This document shows positions 1 to 4,340 of a DNA stretch of 5,220 nt, piece by piece. This DNA comes from Candidatus Portnoybacteria bacterium CG_4_10_14_0_2_um_filter_44_20 (GTDB lineage: Bacteria; Patescibacteriota; Minisyncoccia; Portnoybacterales; GCA-002795985), in assembly GCA_002792395.1 (NCBI GenBank), contig PFOG01000213.1, forward strand, positions 1 to 5,220, in the 5' to 3' direction. The notes under the pieces were generated by a model. That model saw only the letters and a list, made by a program, of their open reading frames with translations. It was not told where the DNA came from and did not search any database. The position numbers and the translations under genes are program-made. How positions within the stretch are numbered: position 1 is the first letter of the stretch; each line of letters starts with the position of its first letter.

Positions 1-256
1 TAATTCCTCCGTCTTCATCATAGAGCCGGTAAAACAAGGAACCGCTCAAATCAAAGACGCTTCCTTTTATTTTAAGAGGCAGGCCGATATTATCTCCTTC
101 TTTCGGCGCGAATATTTTTATTTTGGAATCTTTTTTTATGTCTTGAGAAAAATCCTCGCCCTCTTCAGGTAACGGGGCAATTGCCGCTTTCTGACCAAAA
201 TAATAAAAACCAACAACAACCGCCAATATTGCTATAATTACCGCTAATGCTTTCAT
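1..256 (-). CDS. Membrane-anchored protein with Gmad2 (Ig-like) domain, N-terminal part
   Basis: The reading frame starts at the ATG at 256 and stays open to the window edge, giving 85 residues with the C-terminus missing. Residues 4-20 are a hydrophobic signal-anchor segment (ALAVIIAILAVVVGFYY) after a single Lys. There is no lipobox cysteine, so the protein is probably membrane-tethered rather than a lipoprotein. A charged linker follows (about 21-45), then from about residue 46 a pattern typical of Gmad2, the immunoglobulin-like domain known from spore-germination proteins and common in uncultivated small-genome bacteria: IKIFAPKEGDNIGLPLKIKG, then GSLFYRLYDEDG. The role of such proteins outside spore formers is unknown; an extracytoplasmic adhesive or binding function is an inference. 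No Shine-Dalgarno sequence precedes the ATG, but an extended -10 promoter lies 25-33 bases upstream. The domain call rests on motif recognition without a profile search. Confidence 0.8.
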   Translation of the reverse strand, partial: MKALAVIIAILAVVVGFYYFGQKAAIAPLPEEGEDFSQDIKKDSKIKIFAPKEGDNIGLPLKIKGSVFDLSGSLFYRLYDEDGGI

Positions 257-280
257 GAAATGAATTTACTACTCAATTTA

Positions 281-289
281 ATTATAGCA
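281..289 (-). promoter_or_regulatory. Extended -10 promoter for the Gmad2-domain gene
   Basis: On the minus strand the sequence reads TGCTATAAT, a perfect TATAAT (281-286) with the TGn extension. No convincing -35 box lies 16-18 bases upstream, as expected for extended -10 promoters. Transcription would begin near 274, giving a leader of about 18 bases. The element lies directly after the U-tract of the terminator at 291-324, so termination of the upstream unit and initiation of this gene are packed into about 45 bases. Confidence 0.6.
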
Positions 290-290
290 C

Positions 291-324
291 AAAAAAACCA
301 TCCCACCTTGCGACGGGATGGTTT
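291..324 (-). terminator. Rho-independent terminator after the yeeE-type gene
   Basis: On the minus strand AAACCATCCC (324-315) pairs with GGGATGGTTT (304-295) around a 10-base loop, and the stem is followed by seven T (297-291). This is a textbook intrinsic terminator. It ends the unit that contains the YeeE-type gene, 145 bases after that gene's stop. The plus-strand side lacks a T-run, so it looks one-directional. Confidence 0.85.
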
Positions 325-469
325 AGTTGGGAAAATGCGCGTTACTTTGAACTACAAAACCAATAATTTTGCGTCTGTTTTGCGTATTAAGTTTCGCACG
401 CGAAACCGACGCGAAAATACAAAACCAAACTGAAGCAAAAAAAGGTATTTCATTTGAGATAATAATTCA
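325..469. other. 3' untranslated region with nested hairpins, no supported gene
   Basis: This stretch between the YeeE-type stop and the terminator has no recognisable gene. It contains a hairpin (GTTTCG 391-396 / CGAAAC 401-406, loop CACG). Two direct copies of TTTTGCGT lie at 367-374 and 378-385, either of which can pair, with one bulge, with ACGCGAAAA at 409-417. Two tiny overlapping reading frames exist on opposite strands (335-433 plus, 32 residues; 352-453 minus, 33 residues). Neither has a ribosome binding site and I do not call them genes. It is probably a structured 3' UTR or a dispersed repeat. Confidence 0.5.
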
Positions 470-1132
470 TTAAATTTCCGCTTCATTTTTTTCTTTTTTC
501 CAAAAGATATAAAACATCGTAAGAAAAATAATAAATATGGATCCTATCATTGCGCCCTGTCCAATACCGTCTTTTTCTTGAACAGAAGTTCCTTTATCTC
601 GCAATTTAATTAGCAGCCAAATTGAAATCAGGGTTAGAATACCTACCACTATCCAAGAATTGATACCGAATAAAGCATCCAAGGTTGGAGCTTTGCCATT
701 GATAGTAACTTTAGTGGCTGCCTGTAAGGTTTCTTTCACAAAAGCAGCCCATGGCCCCCAAATCACTAACCAGCCACCAATGCCCATGCCTAAAAGAGTG
801 AGCCAATAACCCATAAGGCCGCTGGCTGCTCTTAGCGGAGCACCCACAATACAACTACCTGATAGCACCATTCCAATGGCAAAAATAATTGCCCCAATTA
901 TACTGGCCGCCCAGAAGAAGGGTTTGGGCGCCATCGTTGCCAGACCTAGGGCAGATAAAATATGAAAACCGATCATGGTAAGTAAAAATGCCCAAATAAC
1001 CGCTCTGATGACGCGATAATCCTTACTAATCAGCATATTGGCAAAGCCATTATACATACAGAAAAACCCCCTGCGTAGTACAAATCCCAACAGAAGGCCA
1101 ACCACAAAGCCAATAATTAAGAATCCTTCCAT
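470..1132 (-). CDS. YeeE/YedE-family sulfur-compound (thiosulfate) transporter, short form
   Basis: The 220-residue, highly hydrophobic protein has about six membrane segments (roughly 4-20, 41-63, 74-92, 106-127, 158-176, 194-212). Two family hallmarks are visible: RRGFFCMYNGF with Cys25 after the first helix, and GSCIVGAPLRAASGLMGYW with Cys94 after the third. The family (YeeE/YedE, TsuA) takes up thiosulfate across the inner membrane by passing it along conserved cysteines. The spacing of 69 residues between the two cysteines matches what I recall for the structurally studied Spirochaeta protein (Cys22 and Cys91). That protein has about 330 or more residues and a third key cysteine near the C-terminus. 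Here there is no other cysteine and the second half is much shorter. The tusA-like gene lies 106 bases upstream, so sulfur import and relay is the likely job. The start is ATG, with GAGGAG (1147-1152) 14 bases before it, longer than optimal. The exact substrate is inferred. Confidence 0.85.
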   Translation of the reverse strand: MEGFLIIGFVVGLLLGFVLRRGFFCMYNGFANMLISKDYRVIRAVIWAFLLTMIGFHILSALGLATMAPKPFFWAASIIGAIIFAIGMVLSGSCIVGAPLRAASGLMGYWLTLLGMGIGGWLVIWGPWAAFVKETLQAATKVTINGKAPTLDALFGINSWIVVGILTLISIWLLIKLRDKGTSVQEKDGIGQGAMIGSIFIIFLTMFYIFWKKEKNEAEI

Positions 1133-1146
1133 AATATTTTTTTACT

Positions 1147-1152
1147 CTCCTC
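1147..1152 (-). promoter_or_regulatory. Shine-Dalgarno sequence of the YeeE-type gene, long spacing
   Basis: The minus strand reads GAGGAG, a strong anti-16S match, but the gap to the ATG at 1132 is 14 bases of mainly A and T. No better in-frame start lies closer, so I keep the ATG. Most other genes in the window show no such site. Confidence 0.5.
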
Positions 1153-1238
1153 GCAGCAATTAGTTTTTTTAAAATAATTACTACTTAAGAGAGAAAGCAA
1201 TTAATTTTATTAACTGTTTATGTTTGAAACGACCTTTA

Positions 1239-1481
1239 TCATTTTTTAATAATCACCTGCCATTTGGCTGGGCCTAATTTTTTAACCTCAACCTGATATC
1301 CCCGGCTTTGAAATTCCGTTGGGAAATTATCTACTACCGGCGGGTGATCTACTAAAATTTCTAATATCTTTTTCCCTGCCCTTAAATCTTTTTCTATCTC
1401 CTCGCTTTTTTTGATAGCGGTAATAAGAGTATAGGGACAAATCTCCCCTTCTAAATTTAATTTGATAATTTCTGGGTCCAT
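1239..1481 (-). CDS. TusA/SirA-family sulfur carrier protein
   Basis: This is an 80-residue soluble protein of TusA size and fold pattern: strand (IIKLNLEGEICPY), helix (TLITAIKKSEEI), strand (KILEILVDHPP) and a last part (FQSRGYQVEVKKL, WQVIIKK). The persulfide-carrying cysteine is Cys15 in ICPYTLI. The usual CPxP motif is CPYT here, so the second proline is replaced by threonine. The DHPPVVDNFP stretch is the family's D-x-P region. TusA proteins carry sulfur as a cysteine persulfide between enzymes, and members next to YeeE/YedE transporters are thought to receive imported sulfur. The transporter is the next gene downstream. I chose the ATG at 1481. An in-frame TTG at 1523 would add 14 residues (GRDKKLLTRDKIT) before the first family strand and overlap a separate reading frame; neither start has a ribosome binding site. 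The symbol is left blank because the paralogue type is uncertain. Confidence 0.85.
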   Translation of the reverse strand: MDPEIIKLNLEGEICPYTLITAIKKSEEIEKDLRAGKKILEILVDHPPVVDNFPTEFQSRGYQVEVKKLGPAKWQVIIKK

Positions 1482-1498
1482 GGTAATTTTATCGCGCG

Positions 1499-1585
1499 TT
1501 AGTAATTTTTTATCTCGGCCCAATTTTGGCCAACCAAGATGTCAACCAAAGGCGGGGTGGCCAAATAATTTTTGTTCTCCACCAC
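1499..1585 (-). pseudogene. Possible C-terminal remnant of a lost gene (28 codons)
   Basis: Between the kinase and tusA one frame is open from GTG 1585 (with a stop just upstream at 1595-1597) to TAA at 1499-1501. It encodes VVENKNYLATPPLVDILVGQ followed by NWAEIKNY. The composition is protein-like, with codons such as GAC ATC TTG GTT GGC and no runs of rare or simple sequence. It ends 17 bases before the tusA ATG, the spacing expected of an upstream operon partner. No ribosome binding site precedes the GTG. It could be the tail of a gene that once preceded tusA, cut off when the module landed behind the kinase, a genuine small peptide, or chance. I do not recognise the family. Confidence 0.35.
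1525..1565. repeat. Inverted repeat TTTGGCCA/TGGCCAAA between kinase and tusA
   Basis: TTTGGCCA at 1525-1532 and TGGCCAAA at 1558-1565 form a perfect 8-base inverted repeat around a 25-base loop. Within it CAACCAA occurs twice (1531-1537 and 1543-1549). There is no T-run after it on the minus strand, so it is not an intrinsic terminator. It may be an mRNA hairpin that separates expression of the kinase from the sulfur genes, or a trace of an insertion junction. Confidence 0.4.
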
Positions 1586-1590
1586 TTTTT

Positions 1591-3030
1591 TTATTTATTG
1601 ATTGGTAAAGTAAAATGGAAAGTGGTTCCTTTATTTTCTTCGGACTCAAACCAAATTTTGCCGCCGTGAGCCTCAATAATGTTCTTGGTAATAAACATGC
1701 CTAAGCCGGTTCCGGAGGTGTCTAATTTTACGACATTGCTGGCCCTAAAGAATTTTGTGAAGATTTTTTCTTGTTCGTTCTTGGGGATGCCGACGCCATT
1801 GTCTTGAACTCGAAACTCCACGTTTCCGGCGCCGGAAAGAAGCTCGACCGTGATTTTTCCGCCCGGATGCGTATAGTTGATGGCGTTGGTAACGAAGTTT
1901 GTTAGGGCGATGTTAATTTTCTCTTTATCCACTTTTACGAGCGGCAGAGGTGAGGTCGGTTTTCGCCAGACAAGTCTAATGTCTCTGCTCTTAGCTTTTT
2001 CTTCCAGGCTGTCGACAACCGAATTGGCGATTTCTTCGGGCGGGGTGTCGATTGGCTCGTAAAGAAATCTTCCTTCTTCGATTCGGGCTACGTTCAAAAG
2101 ATCGTTGATTAGATCAATCATTTTTTCGTTGCTTTGATAGGTTCGCTCCAATAGCTCGCGTTGTTCTGGGCTAATGTTGCCGCCTTCTTCGTCGAGCACC
2201 ATCCTTAGGGCCCACTTTATGGCTGAAAGAGGCGTTCTTAATTGGTGGGCGGCTAGTGAGACAAATTCTGTTTTCATCCTTTCGATCAATTCTTCGCGTT
2301 CCCGCGATTCTTTCAACTCTTTCGTCATATCGTTGAAGGTGGCAATCAATTCGCCAAACTCAGTCCTGGATTTTACGTTGATTCTTGCGTCCAGATTCCC
2401 CTTTTTTATTTCTTCGCAGGCAGCAGTAGTTTTTTTTAGGGGAAGGATGATTATTTTAAAGATGAGCAGCAGAAAGAAAACCGAAAATAGCGAACCAGTT
2501 AACGCGATCAGGCTGTTGTATTTTTGCATGACGACGATAGGCGCATCAATGGCTTCAGTTGAGAAGCCCAGCTGAATAAATTTTTCGTCCGATGGATAAA
2601 TAATGTCATAAATGCTGGCATTCTGATAGGTTTCCTGGATTAGCAGATAACGGTGGCCCTTGAGCAGATCGGCTATGTTTTGTCCGAGGGAGACCTCGCG
2701 TCCTATTTCGTTTTCTTGGCTTGATAGCTCTATGGCGCTGTCTTTGTTGACCAGTCTGATAAAAACAACGTCACTGGTTTTAGCCATTTCCAAAAGAAAG
2801 GTTTGCGTGAGACTCGGATTGTCAGTTTTCTGCTCCTGCTTTTCGCTTAAGGAGGCGACTTTACTTATCAGCTCGGCGAAGTAAATCTTTTCGTTGATGA
2901 GAGACTGGATTAACGCTTGGCGATGTTGAAGGGTCGCTATGTAAATTAGGGCGAAATTGCTAAGGATGATCAAAGAAAAAACCACCGTAAAAAAAACCGA
3001 CAGAGAATATTTTTTGACTTTTTTATCCAT
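1591..3030 (-). CDS. Membrane sensor histidine kinase (HAMP-HisKA-HATPase)
   Basis: This is a complete kinase of 479 residues from the ATG at 3030; a GTG at 3051 would add seven residues. Order: a basic N-terminus (KKVKKYS), TM1 about 9-32, an extracytoplasmic sensor of about 140 residues (33-172) with no recognised family though its size fits a Cache-like domain, TM2 about 174-197, HAMP about 197-249 (ends in the EFGELIATFNDMTKEL helix), dimerisation helix with the H-box FVSLAAHQLRTPLSAIKW (phospho-accepting His262), then the ATPase domain. The latter has the N-box NFVTNAINYT (Asn378, Asn382), G1 DNGVGIP (410-416), F-box FTKFFRA and G2 GTGLGM (440-445). All catalytic motifs are intact. The kinase would autophosphorylate on His262 and pass the phosphate to a response regulator, but none is encoded in the window. 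The metallophosphoesterase gene ends 42 bases upstream, which suggests cotranscription. The signal sensed is unknown. Confidence 0.93.
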   Translation of the reverse strand: MDKKVKKYSLSVFFTVVFSLIILSNFALIYIATLQHRQALIQSLINEKIYFAELISKVASLSEKQEQKTDNPSLTQTFLLEMAKTSDVVFIRLVNKDSAIELSSQENEIGREVSLGQNIADLLKGHRYLLIQETYQNASIYDIIYPSDEKFIQLGFSTEAIDAPIVVMQKYNSLIALTGSLFSVFFLLLIFKIIILPLKKTTAACEEIKKGNLDARINVKSRTEFGELIATFNDMTKELKESREREELIERMKTEFVSLAAHQLRTPLSAIKWALRMVLDEEGGNISPEQRELLERTYQSNEKMIDLINDLLNVARIEEGRFLYEPIDTPPEEIANSVVDSLEEKAKSRDIRLVWRKPTSPLPLVKVDKEKINIALTNFVTNAINYTHPGGKITVELLSGAGNVEFRVQDNGVGIPKNEQEKIFTKFFRASNVVKLDTSGTGLGMFITKNIIEAHGGKIWFESEENKGTTFHFTLPINK

Positions 3031-3072
3031 AAACTGGTTGCGCTGGGCCACAAAGGCAAGCCGGATGGAAAT

Positions 3073-3576
3073 TTAAAGGTTCTCTAAAACTTTCAGCTCC
3101 AACTGGTCGGTTGCGGTGTCATAGGTCGCGAAAGACGGTTTGTAGAACTGCCCCGCCAGATTGCCCGAGTTGACTAGCCATGTGCCGTCACTTTTCTCTT
3201 CCCATGGCTTATGGGTGTGCCCATAAAAAACTATATCATATTTTTCGCTTTTCGCTAAATCTTCGGCCAGCCGGGGGAAATGCGTAAAAGCGATTCTTCT
3301 GTCATCGATATTGATTATGCCGATCTTTCGGTGGGCAATGACGTTGGCGAGGGGATGGCTTTTTAGGGTTTCCGACAGCGAATAGTCGTCGTCCATATTA
3401 CCAAAAACAAGCTGGATTTCTCCGGCGTAGAGTCCGCTTAATTCTTGCAGCGTTTCAAAAGACGCGATATCACCACAATGGATAATCTTTTGGATGTCGT
3501 TTCTGTTTATCCATGCAATAGCTTTGTTAAGCGTCGCTAAATTGTCGTGCGTATCGGAAATGATAGCGATTTTCAT
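3073..3576 (-). CDS. YfcE/MJ0936-family metallophosphoesterase
   Basis: This 167-residue cytoplasmic enzyme carries every metal-binding motif of the calcineurin-like phosphoesterases of the YfcE/MJ0936 type: Asp8 and His10 (ISDTHDN), Asp36 (HCGDI), Asn60 (FGNMD), His99 (AFTHF) and His120/His122 (YGHTH). It has the usual family length and looks active. Characterised members are Mn- or Ni-dependent phosphodiesterases that act on artificial substrates; the natural substrate is usually unknown, and it is unknown here. The start is ATG with no Shine-Dalgarno; a weak -10 (TAGAAT, 3583-3588 on the minus strand) lies just upstream, behind the terminator of the preceding gene. The stop is 42 bases before the kinase ATG (21 before its alternative GTG), so the two are probably cotranscribed. 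A link to nucleotide signalling is possible but not shown. Confidence 0.92.
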   Translation of the reverse strand: MKIAIISDTHDNLATLNKAIAWINRNDIQKIIHCGDIASFETLQELSGLYAGEIQLVFGNMDDDYSLSETLKSHPLANVIAHRKIGIINIDDRRIAFTHFPRLAEDLAKSEKYDIVFYGHTHKPWEEKSDGTWLVNSGNLAGQFYKPSFATYDTATDQLELKVLENL

Positions 3577-3626
3577 AATTTCATTCTATCTCAACGTGAG
3601 CGTAAAAGGAAGTTTTTGCCGGCATC

Positions 3627-3657
3627 AAAAAAACAGCTATGCGAATATGGCTGTTTT
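3627..3657 (-). terminator. Rho-independent terminator after the small membrane protein
   Basis: On the minus strand AAAACAGC (3657-3650) pairs with GCTGTTTT (3637-3630), with an inner TAT/ATA extension, a two-base bulge and a TCGC loop, followed by a T-run that reaches 3627. It begins 11 bases after the stop of the 104-residue gene and separates it from the metallophosphoesterase unit. The plus-strand side has only four T, so two-way use would be weak. Confidence 0.82.
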
Positions 3658-3668
3658 GCCTCCCTCTT

Positions 3669-3983
3669 TTATTTGACTAACAACACAGAGAAGACGATAA
3701 GGAGAATAAAAAACAAAGCGACAAGCGTATAAATCAATAATTTAAACGCCTCTTTCTTTGAATCGTTTAGATAAAGTATGACAGGCTTTCCTAAAACAAG
3801 CAGACTGGTGATAGCGGCTGATAAAACAAAAAGAAGCAGAAGCGCGACGGGCATCCAAAAGCTTTTGACTTGGCCAAATAAATTTTCCCCGTTAAACATC
3901 AGCCAGGCGACGGCCGATGTGTAGAAAAAAACGCCGATTGCGTCTAAGATGCCTCGGAGAATTAATTTGTTTGAGTTGTTCAT
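3669..3983 (-). CDS. Small three-helix membrane protein, unknown function
   Basis: This 104-residue integral membrane protein has three predicted membrane segments: about 11-30 (GILDAIGVFFYTSAVAWLMF), 43-64 (after the loop NGENLFGQVKSFW) and 81-103. A short polar stretch (LNDSKKEAFK, 72-81) lies between the second and third. There is no signal peptidase site, no cysteine and no catalytic motif. The arrangement TSAVAWLMFNGENLFG plus FVLSAAITSLLVLGKPV resembles a conserved hypothetical family I associate with Parcubacteria-type genomes, but I cannot name it. The start is ATG at 3983 without a Shine-Dalgarno. The gene stands alone: a structured island and AT-rich tandem repeat lie upstream and a strong terminator directly downstream, so it is probably monocistronic. 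Confidence 0.8.
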   Translation of the reverse strand: MNNSNKLILRGILDAIGVFFYTSAVAWLMFNGENLFGQVKSFWMPVALLLLFVLSAAITSLLVLGKPVILYLNDSKKEAFKLLIYTLVALFFILLIVFSVLLVK

Positions 3984-4000
3984 AGGAATAAAAATAAGAT

Positions 4001-4026
4001 TAAATTATAATATTAAATTATAATAT
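4001..4026 (-). promoter_or_regulatory. Tandem 13-base repeat carrying two -10 boxes
   Basis: TAAATTATAATAT occurs twice back to back (4001-4013 and 4014-4026). On the minus strand each copy contains a perfect TATAAT (4004-4009 and 4017-4022), 21 and 34 bases before the ATG of the 104-residue membrane gene. No good -35 box is visible for either. This is the likely promoter region, possibly with two start points; slippage or copy-number change in the repeat could tune it. Confidence 0.5.
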
Positions 4027-4055
4027 AAAGCGTAGTATTCTTGAATTAGTCCGAA

Positions 4056-4086
4056 CCCCAGTAGTAAAGCAAAGCTTACTACGGGG
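4056..4086. repeat. Hairpin A of the island, CCCC/GGGG closed
   Basis: CCCC-A-GTAGTAA-A-GC pairs with GC-TTACTAC-GGGG around an AAA loop, with single A bulges on the 5' arm. It shares the CCCC, GTAG ... CTAC, GGGG frame with the hairpin at 4259-4295, so the two look like members of one repeat family. Confidence 0.65.
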
Positions 4087-4193
4087 CACAGCGCATTTCG
4101 CCGCCTGCGGCGGCGAGCCTGCCTGCCGGCAAGGCAGGGAAGTCCCCTCGCGAAAATTCGGAAAGGCGGCGGAGCCGCACCGCTGACAATTCC

Positions 4194-4243
4194 ACCCCGT
4201 TAGAGGCAGAGGCGCTGCGAGCCCTCGCGGCCTCTAACGGGGT
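4194..4243. repeat. Long perfect stem of the island, 14 base pairs
   Basis: ACCCCGTTAGAGGC (4194-4207) is perfectly complementary to GCCTCTAACGGGGT (4230-4243). The 22-base loop contains a smaller GCGA/TCGC hairpin (4217-4228). This is the longest uninterrupted stem in the window and could extrude as a cruciform or fold in RNA. No U-tract follows on either strand. Confidence 0.7.
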
Positions 4244-4258
4244 TCAAGTTTTTCCCTG

Positions 4259-4295
4259 CCCCGTAGCGTCCCGCTAAGCGGGACTGCTACCGGGG
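4259..4295. repeat. Hairpin F of the island, CCCC/GGGG closed
   Basis: CCCC-GTAGC-GTCCCGC pairs with GCGGGAC-(T)-GCTAC-(C)-GGGG around a TAA loop, a 16-pair stem with two single-base bulges. It has the same outer frame as the hairpin at 4056-4086 but a longer inner stem. Confidence 0.7.
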
Positions 4296-4316
4296 TTTGG
4301 CGGCATTCAATCCAAG

Positions 4317-4333
4317 TATTCGCAAAGCGAATA
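4317..4333. repeat. Perfect 7-base hairpin just after the stop of the 249-residue gene
   Basis: TATTCGC and GCGAATA flank an AAA loop. On the minus strand the hairpin lies 7 bases after the TAA at 4341-4343. No T-run follows, so it is more likely an mRNA 3'-end stabiliser or the border of the hairpin island than an intrinsic terminator. Confidence 0.5.
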
Positions 4334-4340
4334 TGAGAAA

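Larger units (their letters stand above)
4030..4340. other. Intergenic island of GC-rich stem-loops, no coding evidence
   Basis: This 311-base gap holds no supported gene. From about 4050 to 4300 it is strikingly GC-rich against its AT-rich surroundings and is almost wholly made of inverted repeats: 4056-4086, 4099-4115 (CGCCGC/GCGGCG), 4118-4138 (CCTGCC/GGCAGG around TGCCGGCA), 4166-4178 (GCGGC/GCCGC), 4194-4243, 4259-4295 and 4317-4333. Three are closed by CCCC/GGGG. TCCGAA near 4050-4055 can pair with TTCGGA near 4157-4162, so the first half could fold as one branched structure. AAAGCG occurs at both edges (4027-4032 and 4324-4329). It could be a dispersed non-coding repeat, a MITE or BIME-like composite, or a structured RNA. 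None of the stems has a proper T-run. Confidence 0.6.

Noticed and set aside
1482..1523. TTG start at 1523 for the TusA-like gene (14 extra residues)
   Set aside because: The extra residues precede the first conserved strand, there is no ribosome binding site, and the stretch overlaps a different, better-looking frame. The ATG at 1481 gives the normal TusA length.
1542..1544. In-frame TGA upstream of tusA that might be a recoded UGA (Gly code of Gracilibacteria/SR1)
   Set aside because: All long genes read through without internal TGA, and the TusA-like gene itself ends with TGA, so the standard code fits.
1540..1545. Perfect TTGACA (-35) on the minus strand upstream of tusA
   Set aside because: No -10-like hexamer occurs 16-18 bases downstream; those positions read TGGGCC. 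It also lies within the putative gene-tail frame.
1877..2884. Plus-strand open frames opposite the histidine kinase
   Set aside because: They are antisense shadows of a well-supported kinase gene, with no ribosome binding sites and no recognisable protein character.
4194..4243. The 14-pair stem as an intrinsic terminator
   Set aside because: No T-run follows the stem on either strand and its 22-base loop is unusually large.
4030..4340. CRISPR array or tRNA cluster in the hairpin-rich gap
   Set aside because: There are no regularly spaced identical repeats and no tRNA cloverleaf or TTCRA-type T-loop pattern; the hairpins differ in length and sequence.
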